From assembly GCF_013408795.1 (NCBI RefSeq), contig NZ_JACCCC010000001.1, positions 1,612,001 through 1,676,000 of the forward strand: a stretch of DNA of 64,000 bases, given 5' to 3'. This document shows positions 18,676 to 28,456 of the stretch, in pieces (within the stretch, counting starts at the first letter, position 1; the number at the start of each line of letters is the position of its first letter). The notes beneath the pieces are model-generated. The model saw only the letters and a list, made by a program, of their open reading frames with translations, was not told the origin of the DNA and did not search any database. The DNA is from Spinactinospora alkalitolerans (lineage in GTDB: Bacteria; Actinomycetota; Actinomycetes; Streptosporangiales; Streptosporangiaceae). The position numbers were made by a program, and so were the translations under genes.

Positions 18676-19710
18676 ATGACCAATAACCTTGCTTTTCTCG
18701 GCCGCGACATGGCGGTCGACCTCGGGACCGCGAACACCTTGGTCTACGTGCGAGGCCGGGGAATCGTCCTCAACGAGCCCTCGGTCGTCGCCCTGAACAC
18801 CTCGACCGGCAAAATCGTCGCGGTGGGCATCGACGCCAAGCAGATGATCGGTCGCACGCCCAGCAACATCACCGCGGTACGGCCGCTGAAGGACGGCGTC
18901 ATCGCCGACTTCGACATCACCGAGCGCATGCTGCGCTACTTCATCCAGAAGATCCACCGCCGCCGCCACTTCGCCAAGCCGCGCCTCGTCGTCGCGGTCC
19001 CCAGCGGCATCACCTCCGTCGAGCACCGCGCGGTCAAGGAGGCCGGCTACCAGGCCGGAGCCCGGCGCGTCTACATCATCGAAGAGCCCATGGCCGCCGC
19101 CATCGGCGCCGGCCTGCCGGTGCACGAGCCCACCGGCAACATGGTCGTCGACATCGGCGGGGGGACCACCGAGGTCGCCGTCATCTCCATGGGCGGCATC
19201 GTCACCTCCCAGTCCATCAGGGTCGGCGGCGACGAGCTCGACCAGGCCATCATGACCTTCGTCAAGAAGGAGTACTCCCTGATGGTCGGGGAGCGCACCG
19301 CCGAGGAGCTCAAGGTCGCCATCGGCTCGGCCTACCCGGCCGGCCCCGAGGAGCTGCACGCCGAGGTGCGGGGGCGCGACCTGGTCAGCGGGCTGCCCAA
19401 GACGGTGGTCATGTCCGCCGCCGACGTCCGCCACGCCATCGAGGAACCGGTCGCCCTGATCATCGACGCCGTCCGCACCACGCTGGACAAGTGCCCGCCC
19501 GAGCTGTCGGGCGACGTCATGGACCGCGGCATCGCCGTCACCGGCGGCGGCGCGCTGCTGAACGGATTGGACGAGCGGCTGCGGCACGAGACCGGGATGC
19601 CGATCCACCTCGCCGAGAACGCGCTGGACTCCGTCGCCATCGGCTCGGGCACCTGCGTGGAGAACTACGAGCGCCTCAACCAGGTGCTGGTTCCGGAACG
19701 GCGGCGCTGA
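18676..19710 (+). CDS. mreB: Rod-shape-determining protein MreB
   Basis: A 344-residue actin-family ATPase. It has the phosphate 1 loop [11 protein letters not shown] (about 15-25), phosphate 2 [11 protein letters not shown] (about 158-168) and the adenosine motif [10 protein letters not shown] (about 290). It forms membrane-associated filaments that place the elongation machinery. It heads the cluster mreB-mreC-mreD-mrdA-rodA. In Streptomyces-like organisms MreB acts mainly in spore-wall synthesis, so the role depends on the lifestyle of this strain. Confidence 0.97.
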   Translation: MTNNLAFLGRDMAVDLGTANTLVYVRGRGIVLNEPSVVALNTSTGKIVAVGIDAKQMIGRTPSNITAVRPLKDGVIADFDITERMLRYFIQKIHRRRHFAKPRLVVAVPSGITSVEHRAVKEAGYQAGARRVYIIEEPMAAAIGAGLPVHEPTGNMVVDIGGGTTEVAVISMGGIVTSQSIRVGGDELDQAIMTFVKKEYSLMVGERTAEELKVAIGSAYPAGPEELHAEVRGRDLVSGLPKTVVMSAADVRHAIEEPVALIIDAVRTTLDKCPPELSGDVMDRGIAVTGGGALLNGLDERLRHETGMPIHLAENALDSVAIGSGTCVENYERLNQVLVPERRR

Positions 19711-19762
19711 CGATGCCGGCGCCCGCCGCCACCGCACCGCCGCCCACGACGACAGGGGGCCC

Positions 19763-20902
19763 GTGATGCTGCGCGAGAACACCCGGTCCCGGTTCATCCT
19801 CGGTCTGCTGCTGCTGGTGTCGGCGGTCCTGATCGTCCTGGACTCGCGCTCCGACGGCAACCCGGTCATCGGCACCGCGCGCACCGCGGGCCAGATGGCC
19901 TTCGCCCCGATCTCGACGGCGGTCTCCACCCTGACCGCCCCGATCACCGACGCCTACCGGGCGCTGGCGGCCGCGCCCGGCGCGAGCGAGCGGATCGAGG
20001 AGCTCCAGGCGCGCAACACCGAACTGACCAGGGAGCTCGCCGCCCGCGACCGCGAACGGGAGCGCTCCGACGACCTGGCCGACCTGCTGCGCCTGGCCTC
20101 CCTGGGCGACTACGAGATCGTGCCGGCCCAGGCCGTCACCCGGCTGACCGTCCAGGGCTACGCCGACACCGTCACCCTCGACGTCGGCCGCCGCGACGGC
20201 GTGGACACCGAGATGACGGTGCTCAACGGCGACGGCCTGGTCGGCCGGGTCACCGAGGCCGGCGAGACCACCTCGACCGTCCGGCTGGTCACCGACGGCT
20301 CCTCTTCTGTGGGCGCGCGGCTGGCCGGCTCCAAGGAGATCGGCGTGGTCAGCGGCGGCGCGCAGGCGGTCGGCACGTCCGCACCGATGCGCTTCGAACT
20401 GCTGGACGCGACCGCGACGGTCGAGAAGGGCGAGCAGATCCTCTCGCTCGGCTCGCACGACAACGCCCCGTACGTCCCCGGCGTGCCCATCGGCGCGGTG
20501 AGCGAGGTCCATGACACCCCCGGCGCGCTGAGCCGCACCGCCGACGTGGAACCGGTCGTCGACTTCAGCCGCCTCGATGTGGTCGGCGTGGTCGTGGCCG
20601 CGCCGGAGAGCGATCCGCGCGACTCCGTGCCGCCGTCGGTGCCCGGCCCCGACGACCGGGCGGAGGACGCAGCCCGGGACGGGGCGGACCAGGAGGCCGC
20701 CGCCGACCAGGAAGCCGACCGGGAGGCCGACCAGGGGACCGGGCAGGAGCCGGAGCAGGGGACCGGCGGGGAGGGGACCGGTGCGGCCGACGAGCCGGGC
20801 ACCGGAGTCGACACCGATGAGCCCCCCGGAGGCACCGGAGACGGTTCCGGTGCGGGCGACACCGGCCCGCTGGGCCGGGAGAACGAGGAGGAGCCGTCAT
20901 GA
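19763..20902 (+). CDS. mreC: Cell shape-determining protein MreC
   Basis: A 379-residue bitopic protein: one N-terminal membrane segment (about 13-30), a coiled coil (about 75-112) and two extracellular beta-barrel lobes (to about 275). A Glu/Asp/Gly/Pro-rich tail of about 95 residues follows and looks disordered. MreC bridges MreB/MreD to PBP2 and RodA. GTG 19763 is followed at once by ATG 19766, so either could start. The 3' end overlaps mreD by 4 nt (ATGA). Confidence 0.94.
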   Translation: MMLRENTRSRFILGLLLLVSAVLIVLDSRSDGNPVIGTARTAGQMAFAPISTAVSTLTAPITDAYRALAAAPGASERIEELQARNTELTRELAARDRERERSDDLADLLRLASLGDYEIVPAQAVTRLTVQGYADTVTLDVGRRDGVDTEMTVLNGDGLVGRVTEAGETTSTVRLVTDGSSSVGARLAGSKEIGVVSGGAQAVGTSAPMRFELLDATATVEKGEQILSLGSHDNAPYVPGVPIGAVSEVHDTPGALSRTADVEPVVDFSRLDVVGVVVAAPESDPRDSVPPSVPGPDDRAEDAARDGADQEAAADQEADREADQGTGQEPEQGTGGEGTGAADEPGTGVDTDEPPGGTGDGSGAGDTGPLGRENEEEPS

Positions 20903-21447
20903 CCCGCGGATTGGTGGCGGCACTGCTGGCCGCGGTCGCCGTGATCCTGCAGACGGCCGTGGTCAACCGGCTGTCGCTGCCCTGGGGCGTCGCACCGGAC
21001 CTGGTGCTGCTCGCCGTCACGGCGCTGGCCCTGCGCACCGGGCCGGCCACCGGTGCCGTGGCGGGGTTCGCCTCGGGCCTGGCCGTGGACGCCCTGCCGC
21101 CCGCCGACCACGAGATCGGCCGCTACGCGATGCTCCTGTGCCTGGCCGGCTACCTGGTCGGCTCCCTGCGCGAGCCGATGGCGCACTCCGGGCTGTGGCC
21201 CTTCGGCATCGTCGCGCTGAGCACGGTCGGCGTCTCCCTGGGCTACGCCTTCATCGGCGCCGTGCTCGGCGACCCGCGGGTGACCGTGCCGGCCGTGCTC
21301 GGCACCACGCCGCTGGTGCTGCTCATGACCATGGTGGTGAGCCCGTTCGTGCTGTACCCGGTGTTCTGGGTGATGCGCGGCCTGGCCGAGAACGAGTTCG
21401 CCGCGATCGGAGAGGCCCCCTGGTCGAACGGGGGGAGGACGCGATGA
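20899..21447 (+). CDS. mreD: Rod-shape-determining membrane protein MreD
   Basis: A 182-residue integral membrane protein with about five hydrophobic helices and the family feature LPWGVAPDLVLLAV in the second segment. It is translationally coupled to mreC (ATGA overlap) and to mrdA (ATGA overlap), which supports a single operon for the elongasome. Confidence 0.93.
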   Translation: MTRGLVAALLAAVAVILQTAVVNRLSLPWGVAPDLVLLAVTALALRTGPATGAVAGFASGLAVDALPPADHEIGRYAMLLCLAGYLVGSLREPMAHSGLWPFGIVALSTVGVSLGYAFIGAVLGDPRVTVPAVLGTTPLVLLMTMVVSPFVLYPVFWVMRGLAENEFAAIGEAPWSNGGRTR

Positions 21448-23672
21448 GCATCCGGAAGAGGATCAGCGGCGCCGGCGGCGCCAAACGCGGCAGAAGGCGC
21501 AAGGGCGCCCCCGGCGGCCCGACCGGTTCCCGGCCCGGCCACCGGGGGCGCGGCGCCCTGCTCACCGCGCAGGTGCTGGTGATCGCCCTGATGGCCGTGC
21601 TCGCGGGGCGGCTGTGGTACCTGCAGGTGCCGATGGGCGAGCACTACAAGCAGCGCGCGGCCGCCAACCACGCCCAGAACCTCATCGTGCCGGCCACGCG
21701 CGGCCAGATCCTGGACGCGGTCGGGCGCCCGCTCGTGCGCAACCACACCGAACTCGTGGTCTCGGCCGATTACCACGCACTGCTCGCCCAGGAGGACGAG
21801 GGCGAGGCGGTGCTGCACCGGGTCGCCGAGGTGCTCGGGACCCCGTTCGAGGAGCTGAGCCGGCGCACCCGGCTGTGCGGCCCGGAGGTGAGCCGCCCCT
21901 GCTGGCCGGGCTCGCCCTACCAGCCCATCACCCTGGCCGAGGACGTCGCCCCCAAGGTCGCCCTGCAGATCATGGAGCAGCAGGAGGACTTCCCCGGGAT
22001 CTCCGCCCAGCAGCACGCCGTCCGCGAATACCCCGGCGGCGAGGACGCGGCCCAGCTCCTCGGCTACCTGCAGCCGGTGACCGAGGATGAACTCGCCGAG
22101 CGTGAGGAGCTGCGCGCCCAGTTCAGCGGCGTGGACCGGGTCGGCCGCGACGGCCTGGAGGCCGTCTACGACGCCCGCCTGCGCGGCGACCCGGGGGTGC
22201 GCACGCTGGCCGTGGACAACATGGGCAACGTCAGGGGGCTGATCTCCGAGACCCCGCCCGAGCCGGGGCAGCATCTGGTGACCAGTATCGACGCCGAGGT
22301 GCAGGGCATCGTGGAAGAGGCGCTGAGGCGGGGCGTGGAGCGGTCGAAGAAGTCCGGGTACCCGGCCGACTCGGCCGCGAGCGTGGTCCTGGACGTGCGG
22401 ACCGGCCATGTCATCGCGATGGCCAGCATGCCCGATTACGATCCCGCCGTCTGGAACGGCGGGATCGACCAGGAGACCTACGAGGGGCTGCTGGCTGAGG
22501 GCGCGGGCCAGCCGCTGATCTCGCGGGCCGTGCAGGGGCAGTTCCCGCCGGCCTCGACCTTCAAGGCGTCCTCGCTGTCGGCCGCGGTGGAGAACGGCTC
22601 CCCGCTCGACGCCGACTACAACTGCCCGAGCTCGGTCACCGTGGGCGACCGCGCGTTCCGCAACTACGAGAGCAGCGCCCACGGCAGCATCAGTCTGCAC
22701 AAGGCCATCGTGGTCTCGTGCAACACCGTCTTCTACCAGCTCGCCTACGACATGTGGAAGGAGGACGGCGGAATGGACCCGGTGGCCCACCCCGAGGACG
22801 CGATGGCGGAGATGGCCAAGGGGTACGGGTTCGGCTCGCCCACCGGCATCGACCTGCCGCACGAGGCGGCCGGGCGCATCCCCGACCGGGAGTGGAAGCA
22901 GCAGTACTGGGAGGACACCCGCGAGAACAGCTGCCGCCGGGCCGAGACGGGTTACCCCGAGGTCGCCGAGGAGGATCCGGCTCACGCCGACTACCTGCAC
23001 ACCGTCGCCGAGGAGCACTGCGCCGACGGCTACGTGTGGCGGGCCGGCGACGCGGCGAACTTCGCCATCGGCCAGGGCGACGTGCTGGTCACCCCGCTGC
23101 AGCTCGCCCGAGCCTACGCCGCCATCGCCAACGGCGGGACGCTGCACGAGCCGCGGATCGGCAAGGCCTTCGTCTCGGCCGACGGCAAGCAGGCCGAGCG
23201 GATCCCGCCGGGCGGGACCGAGCGGCTGCCGGTCAGCGACACGACGCTGGAGTACCTGCAGGACGCGCTGACCCAGGTGCCCAAGGAGGGCACCGCCGCC
23301 GGGGCCTTCAACGGGTTCCCGCAGGACAAGGTGTCCATCGCGGGCAAGACGGGCTCGGCGACCATCGTCGGCAAGCGGGAGTCGGCCTGGTTCGCCTCCT
23401 ACGCCCCGGCCGACGACCCGCAGTTCGCCGTCGTCGTCTTCATCTCCCAGGGCGGTACCGGCGGCGTCGCCTCGGCCCCGGTGGCCAGGGAGATCTACGA
23501 GGGCATCTACGGCTTCGCCCCGACGCCGCAGGCCGGGCCGGCGGGCGAGGGCGGAGAGGAGGAGCAGGCCGGGGAGCGCGAACCGGCCCTGCCCGGCGGC
23601 GCGCCGCCGGAGAAGCTGCCGCAGGTCCGGCCCGACGGCACGGTCGCCCCGCCCGACGGCTACCGCAAGTAG
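21444..23672 (+). CDS. mrdA: Penicillin-binding protein 2 (elongation transpeptidase)
   Basis: A 742-residue class B PBP. A basic N-terminal cytoplasmic tail (about 40 residues) is followed by one membrane segment (about 42-60) and a dimerization/pedestal domain. The transpeptidase has the SxxK motif STFK at 371-374, SCN at 425-427 and KTG at 635-637. It cross-links peptidoglycan together with RodA. A Glu/Gly/Pro-rich C-terminal tail is present. The ATG overlaps the mreD stop; a much longer frame that begins inside mreC is a shadow. Confidence 0.96.
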   Translation: MSIRKRISGAGGAKRGRRRKGAPGGPTGSRPGHRGRGALLTAQVLVIALMAVLAGRLWYLQVPMGEHYKQRAAANHAQNLIVPATRGQILDAVGRPLVRNHTELVVSADYHALLAQEDEGEAVLHRVAEVLGTPFEELSRRTRLCGPEVSRPCWPGSPYQPITLAEDVAPKVALQIMEQQEDFPGISAQQHAVREYPGGEDAAQLLGYLQPVTEDELAEREELRAQFSGVDRVGRDGLEAVYDARLRGDPGVRTLAVDNMGNVRGLISETPPEPGQHLVTSIDAEVQGIVEEALRRGVERSKKSGYPADSAASVVLDVRTGHVIAMASMPDYDPAVWNGGIDQETYEGLLAEGAGQPLISRAVQGQFPPASTFKASSLSAAVENGSPLDADYNCPSSVTVGDRAFRNYESSAHGSISLHKAIVVSCNTVFYQLAYDMWKEDGGMDPVAHPEDAMAEMAKGYGFGSPTGIDLPHEAAGRIPDREWKQQYWEDTRENSCRRAETGYPEVAEEDPAHADYLHTVAEEHCADGYVWRAGDAANFAIGQGDVLVTPLQLARAYAAIANGGTLHEPRIGKAFVSADGKQAERIPPGGTERLPVSDTTLEYLQDALTQVPKEGTAAGAFNGFPQDKVSIAGKTGSATIVGKRESAWFASYAPADDPQFAVVVFISQGGTGGVASAPVAREIYEGIYGFAPTPQAGPAGEGGEEEQAGEREPALPGGAPPEKLPQVRPDGTVAPPDGYRK

Positions 23673-23725
23673 CGGATCGCGCAGCAGTCACCGTCCACCG
23701 TCGTCCCAACCGGAGATGGCCCACC

Positions 23726-24904
23726 ATGTCGCTCCACCAGAGTCCGTTCCTTCCGCAGAGGTCGTGGCACAACCGAGCGGGGCGGCTGGTCATGGACCGC
23801 CTCCCGCGCCGGATCGATTGGGCGCTGCTGGCCGCGGTCGCCGCGCTGTCGCTCCTGGGGGCCCTGCTGGTGTGGGCGTCCACCGCGGGCGACACCCATC
23901 CGAGCGAGGCCCTGGGCTACCTGCAGCGCCACCTGCTGCACCTGTGCATCGGGGCGGTGCTGTGCCTGGTCGTGGCCTGCCTGGACCACCGGACGTCGCA
24001 CGCCTACGCGCCCGTCGTCTTCGTCGCCGCCGTGATCGGCCTGGTCCTGGTGCTCACACCGCTCGGTGCGGTCATCAACGGCTCCCGGTCCTGGATCGTC
24101 ATCGGCGCGTTCCAGGCCCAGCCCGGCGAGATCGCCAAGATCGCGCTCGTCCTGGGCGTGGCGGCGCTGCTGGGCGAGCATCGGGACGGCGAGCACGTGC
24201 CCACCACGTGGGACGTGCTGTTCAGCCTGGTCGCGCTGGCGGTCCCGCTGGGGCTGATCCTCGCCCAGCCGGACCTGGGCACCGCCATGGTGCTCGGCTC
24301 CCTCTACCTGGGCATGCTGGCGCTGTCGGGCGCCTCCGTCGGCTGGACCATCGGGCTGATCTCCTGCGGCGTGCTCAGCGCGCTGGCCGTGTGGTGGTCC
24401 GGGCTGCTCAAGGACTACCAGATCGCGCGCTTCACGGCGTTCGTCGATCCGATGGCCGACCCGCGGGGCGCCGGCTACAACGCCAATCAGGCCATCATCT
24501 CGGTCGGCTCCGGCGGGTTCAACGGCACCGGGCTGTTCGAGGGGGAGCAGACCAGCGGCAGGTTCGTGCCCGAGCAGCACACCGACTTCATCTTCACCGT
24601 CGCGGGGGAGGAGCTCGGGTTCATCGGCGGCGGCACCATCATCGCGCTGATCGGCGTGATCGTGTGGCGGATCCTGCGGGTGGCCGCCGAATGCGACCAG
24701 CCCTACGGCCGCCTGGTCTGCGCGGGCGTCGCGGCGTGGCTGACCTTCCAGTCCTTCATCAACATCGGCATGACGGTGGGGATCATGCCCATCACCGGGC
24801 TGCCGCTGCCCCTGGTCTCCTACGGGGGCACGGCCACCATCGCCCACTTCATCGCGATCGGGCTGGTGCTGAGCATCCACGGCCGCGCCCGCGGGTTCGA
24901 CTGA
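23726..24904 (+). CDS. rodA: Peptidoglycan glycosyltransferase RodA
   Basis: A 392-residue SEDS-family membrane enzyme with about ten membrane helices. It shows the family signatures AQPDLGTA (about 182-189), the long extracellular loop with EQHTDFIFTVAGEE, and a C-terminal PLPLVSYGGTA block. It polymerises lipid II with its partner PBP2 encoded 53 nt upstream. ATG 23726 has GGAG at 10 nt. It closes the mreBCD-mrdA-rodA cluster. Confidence 0.95.
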   Translation: MSLHQSPFLPQRSWHNRAGRLVMDRLPRRIDWALLAAVAALSLLGALLVWASTAGDTHPSEALGYLQRHLLHLCIGAVLCLVVACLDHRTSHAYAPVVFVAAVIGLVLVLTPLGAVINGSRSWIVIGAFQAQPGEIAKIALVLGVAALLGEHRDGEHVPTTWDVLFSLVALAVPLGLILAQPDLGTAMVLGSLYLGMLALSGASVGWTIGLISCGVLSALAVWWSGLLKDYQIARFTAFVDPMADPRGAGYNANQAIISVGSGGFNGTGLFEGEQTSGRFVPEQHTDFIFTVAGEELGFIGGGTIIALIGVIVWRILRVAAECDQPYGRLVCAGVAAWLTFQSFINIGMTVGIMPITGLPLPLVSYGGTATIAHFIAIGLVLSIHGRARGFD

Positions 24905-24983
24905 AGGACCCGGCAGCCGGCGCCAGCGATTAGCCTGGAGGGATCCGTGAGTGGACCCAGGCACCTTCGAAAGGCCCGTCGCC

Positions 24984-26918
24984 ATGCCCATCGAATCCGT
25001 CTTTCCGCGTCTGGAGGCGCTCCTGCCCAGCGTGCAGAAGCCGATTCAGTACGTGGGCGGGGAACTCAACTCCGTCGTCAAGGACTGGGACGAGACCGAG
25101 GTCCGCTGGGCCCTGATGTATCCGGACGCCTACGAGGTGGGCGTGCCCAACCAGGGCATCCAGATCCTTTACGAGGTCCTCAACGAGCGCGAGGGCGTGC
25201 TCGCCGAGCGCAGCTACGCCGTCTGGGCCGACCTGGAGAAGCTCATGCGCGAGCACGGGGTCCCCCAGTTCACCGTCGACGCCCACCGGCCGGTCGGCGC
25301 CTTCGACGTGTTCGGCATCAGCTTCGCCAGCGAGATGGGCTACACCAACATGCTCACCGCGCTGGACCTGGCCGGCATCCCGATCCGCGCGGCCGACCGG
25401 GGCGAGGACCACCCGATCGTGCTGGCCGGCGGGCATTCGGCGTTCAACCCCGAGCCGATCGCCGACTTCCTCGACGCCGTCGTGCTCGGCGACGGCGAGG
25501 AGATCGCGCTGGCCGTCACCGAGGTCGTCCGCGAGTGGAAGCGCGAGGGGCGCCCCGGCGGGCGCGAGGGGCTGCTGCTGCGCCTGGCCGCCGGCGGCGG
25601 CGTGTACGTGCCCGGCTTCTACGACGTCGGCTACCTCTCCGACGGCCGGATCGAGAAGTACGCGCCCAACCGGCCGGGCGTGCCGTGGCAGGTGCAGAAG
25701 CACACCGTCATGGACCTCGACGACTGGCCCTACCCCAAGAACCCGATCGTGCCGCTGGCGGAGTCGGTACACGAGCGCTACAGCGTGGAGATCTTCCGCG
25801 GCTGCACCCGCGGCTGCCGGTTCTGCCAGGCCGGCATGATCACCCGCCCGGTGCGCGAGCGCAGCAAGGACGCCGTCGGACAGATGGTCGAGCAGGGGGT
25901 GAAGTCCTCCGGTTTCCAGGAGGTCGGCCTGCTGTCGCTGTCCAGCGCCGACCACAGTGAGATCGGCGACATCGCCAAGGGGCTGGCCGACCGCTACGAG
26001 GGCACCAACACCGGCCTGTCCCTGCCCTCGACCCGGGTCGACGCCTTCAACATCGACCTGGCCAACGAGCTCACCCGCAACGGGCGCCGCTCCGGCCTGA
26101 CCTTCGCCCCCGAGGGCGGCAGCGAGCGGATGCGCCGGGTGATCAACAAGATGGTCACCGAGGCCGACCTCATCCGCACCGTCACCGCGGCCTACGCCGC
26201 CGGCTGGCGGCAGGTGAAGCTGTACTTCATGTGCGGCCTGCCCACCGAGACCGACGAGGACGTGCTCGCGATCGCCGACCTCGCCCGCGAGGTCATCAGG
26301 ACCGGTCGCGAGGTCACCGGCCGCAAGGACATCCGCTGCACGGTCTCCATCGGCGGGTTCGTGCCCAAGCCGCAGACCCCGTTCCAGTGGGCCGGGCAGA
26401 CCTCGCACGAGGTCGTCGACGCGCGGCTGCACAAGCTGAAGGAGACGCTGCGCGCCGACCGCCGGTACGGCAAGTCGGTGGGCCTGCGCTACCACGAGGG
26501 CCGCCCCTCCGTCATCGAGGGCCTGCTCTCGCGCGGCGACCGCCGCGTGGGCCGGGTCGTCGAGGCGGTGTGGCGCGACGGCGGCCGCTTCGACGGCTGG
26601 AGCGAGCACTTCTCCTACGAGCGCTGGGCGGCCTGCGCGGAGGCGGCGCTGGCCGACGAGCCCGTCGACGTCGACTGGTATACGGTGCGCGAGCGCGACG
26701 CCGACGAGGTGCTGCCCTGGGACCACCTCGACGCCGGCCTGGACCGCGACTGGCTGTGGCAGGACTGGCAGGACGCGCTGCACGGCGAGGAGTCGCTGGA
26801 GGTCGACGACTGCCGCTGGACTCCCTGCTACGACTGCGGCGTGTGCCCGAGCATGGGCACCGAGATCCAGGTCGGTCCGGCCGACAGGTCCAAGCTGCTG
26901 CCGCTCACCGTGGTGTGA
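24984..26918 (+). CDS. TIGR03960 family B12-binding-type radical SAM protein
   Basis: A 644-residue protein. The N-terminal part (about 30-200) resembles a B12-binding-type Rossmann domain (ALMYPDAYEVG, VLAGGHSAFNPEP). The radical SAM core has the [4Fe-4S] motif CTRGCRFC (Cys 274, 278 and 281), and the C-terminal end has a cysteine-rich CYDCGVCPSMG segment. Members occur almost always with the TIGR03936/DUF2344 protein, as here, and near rne-obg; a role in RNA or ribosome modification has been suggested but is unproven. ATG 24984 matches the conserved N terminus (ESVFPRLEALLP); an in-frame start 33 nt upstream is less likely. Confidence 0.9.
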   Translation: MPIESVFPRLEALLPSVQKPIQYVGGELNSVVKDWDETEVRWALMYPDAYEVGVPNQGIQILYEVLNEREGVLAERSYAVWADLEKLMREHGVPQFTVDAHRPVGAFDVFGISFASEMGYTNMLTALDLAGIPIRAADRGEDHPIVLAGGHSAFNPEPIADFLDAVVLGDGEEIALAVTEVVREWKREGRPGGREGLLLRLAAGGGVYVPGFYDVGYLSDGRIEKYAPNRPGVPWQVQKHTVMDLDDWPYPKNPIVPLAESVHERYSVEIFRGCTRGCRFCQAGMITRPVRERSKDAVGQMVEQGVKSSGFQEVGLLSLSSADHSEIGDIAKGLADRYEGTNTGLSLPSTRVDAFNIDLANELTRNGRRSGLTFAPEGGSERMRRVINKMVTEADLIRTVTAAYAAGWRQVKLYFMCGLPTETDEDVLAIADLAREVIRTGREVTGRKDIRCTVSIGGFVPKPQTPFQWAGQTSHEVVDARLHKLKETLRADRRYGKSVGLRYHEGRPSVIEGLLSRGDRRVGRVVEAVWRDGGRFDGWSEHFSYERWAACAEAALADEPVDVDWYTVRERDADEVLPWDHLDAGLDRDWLWQDWQDALHGEESLEVDDCRWTPCYDCGVCPSMGTEIQVGPADRSKLLPLTVV

Positions 26919-26944
26919 CCGCTCGGTCGGCGACACCGACGACG

Positions 26945-26981
26945 GCGGGCCCCGGCACCTTCCTTCGGTGCCGGGGCCCGC
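26945..26981 (+). terminator. Terminator after the radical SAM gene
   Basis: Perfect 15-bp inverted repeat GCGGGCCCCGGCACC / GGTGCCGGGGCCCGC with a 7-nt loop, then CTTTCGT. Confidence 0.85.
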
Positions 26982-26995
26982 TTTCGTGCTCGTGT

Positions 26996-27030
26996 GTATG
27001 GCCCGGCGCCCCGCTCGCGCCGGGCCATAC
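26996..27030. terminator. Second tandem hairpin
   Basis: Perfect 14-bp inverted repeat GTATGGCCCGGCGC / GCGCCGGGCCATAC with a 7-nt loop, 14 nt after the previous hairpin. Two strong stem-loops in a row should fully isolate the next unit. Confidence 0.75.
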
Positions 27031-27426
27031 GTGTACTTAGACGATCAGCACCCGACGGAGGTTGGCAAAGATTTCCGGATTCCGCGAAAAATTTTGTGCT
27101 CTCCGGATCATCGCAGTTCAGCGTGGTGAGGGCGATCGGCGGTGACCAGCGGGTGAACTGTGGGCGACGCAACTCTTCCAGGGGCTTTTCAAGTCCGCCC
27201 GCGAGGGGAACAGCACATACGTGTGTGATCCGTCACTGATCGAGGTGTCATCCGCTCATCGGTTGACACCCTCCCGAGCCGCGCGAATCGGACGGTTCGC
27301 CCGGGCCGATGGCGCGAGGCTCCCGGAGCGCACCGTACGCTGAATAGGACGTGGATCTCCCAGGTGGGTGCGCGCCGGCCGACGGGGCGCACCCGGACAC
27401 GGGAGTAATCGAGGAAAGGAGCAGCG
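27031..27426. other. About 400-bp non-coding, structured region upstream of the TIGR03936-rne unit
   Basis: I see no convincing gene. Visible elements are an AT-rich stretch (27065-27105) with two CCGGAT copies 28 bp apart, a CAGTTCA (27114-27120) / TGAACTG (27154-27160) inverted repeat, and a GGTGTCA (27244-27250) / TGACACC (27264-27270) inverted repeat overlapping a TTGACA -35-like hexamer (27263-27268). A TAGGAC/TACGCT -10-like area lies near 27335-27350. It may hold a promoter plus a long leader or a small RNA. Confidence 0.5.
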
Positions 27427-28296
27427 CTGCCCCCCGCACCTGAGGGCACGACCTCGCCCTCCACCGGAAACCAGGGCCAACGGTTGCGCGTGCGCTATGC
27501 CAAGCGCGGCCGGATGCGGTTCGCGAGTCACCGCGACATCGCCCGCGCGCTCGAACGCGCGCTCCGCCGGGCCCGGGTTCCCGTCGCCTTCTCAGCGGGG
27601 TTCACGCCTCATCCCAAGATCTCCTACACGGGCGCCGCTCCCACGGGGGTGGCGAGTGAGGCGGAGTACTTCGAACTCACGCTGACCGAGCCCTGCGATC
27701 CCGAACAGGTGCGTGTTCGGCTCGACGACGCGATGCCCGCGGGCATCGACGTCGTCGGGGTCGTGGAGGCCGCGGCGGGCGGTCTGGCCGACCGCCTGGA
27801 GGCATCGGAGTGGCAGGTAGAACTGCCGGGCGTCGCCCCCGACGACGCCGCGGCCGCGGCGGCCGCGTTCCTCGCGGCCGGCGAGATCGAGGTGGAACGG
27901 CTCACCAAGAAGGGCCGCCGCCGCTTCGACACCCGCTCGCCCGTCCTCCGCCTGGATGTGGACGGGTGCGCCGCAACGGAGCAACACGAGACATATGCCA
28001 TACTTCGGATGGTCGTCCGGCACACGACACCTGCCGTTCGACCGGACGACGTGGTGACCGGCCTTCGACAGGTGGCCGGCCTCGCGCCGCCGTCATCACC
28101 ACTGATGACCCGGCTGGCGCAGGGGCCGCTTGACGAGGCCTCCGGCGTGCTCGCCGACCCGTTCGCCGCTGACATCGCGGCGGCCCAGAGTGCTGGGCGG
28201 GGACGGGCCGAGGACGGTGGCGGGGCGGAGGGGATCGCCCCGCTCGCGGAGGACGCACCACGGTCGTCGGCGCCCACGCGAAAGCGCGTCACATGA
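27427..28296 (+). CDS. TIGR03936 / DUF2344 radical-SAM-linked protein
   Basis: About 289 residues. The family N terminus is visible (RVRYAKRGRMRFASHRD, then FSAGFTPHPKISY) and the rest is a less conserved, Ala-rich domain. It is the partner of the TIGR03960 protein. The start is unusual: the best Shine-Dalgarno (AAAGGAG, 27415-27421) is followed 5 nt later by CTG 27427, in frame and 19 codons ahead of the first usable TTG (27484), which has no SD. I therefore propose a CTG start; TTG 27484 is the conservative alternative. The last about 60 residues are low complexity. Confidence 0.82.
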   Translation: MPPAPEGTTSPSTGNQGQRLRVRYAKRGRMRFASHRDIARALERALRRARVPVAFSAGFTPHPKISYTGAAPTGVASEAEYFELTLTEPCDPEQVRVRLDDAMPAGIDVVGVVEAAAGGLADRLEASEWQVELPGVAPDDAAAAAAAFLAAGEIEVERLTKKGRRRFDTRSPVLRLDVDGCAATEQHETYAILRMVVRHTTPAVRPDDVVTGLRQVAGLAPPSSPLMTRLAQGPLDEASGVLADPFAADIAAAQSAGRGRAEDGGGAEGIAPLAEDAPRSSAPTRKRVT

Positions 28297-28456
28297 GTGA
28301 CCTCGTTCGGGGAACGTGGGCGCGCCCTTCAGGACTTTGACCCGGTATCGCCGAGCGCGCTACCGGCGCCGACACAGCGACGACAGTCCTCGCGCGCAGC
28401 GGCCGCGGCGAACGCGCCGCCGCCGCGCCCGAGGACTCTGACGGGAGACCGCCCGG

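Noticed and set aside
20577-21443. N-terminal extension of the PBP2 frame
   Set aside because: It overlaps mreC and mreD out of frame; the ATG at 21444 overlapping the mreD stop gives a normal class B PBP.
24930-26936. 668-residue minus-strand ORF opposite the radical SAM gene
   Set aside because: Antisense shadow with no motif; the plus frame has the radical SAM cysteines and a proper start.
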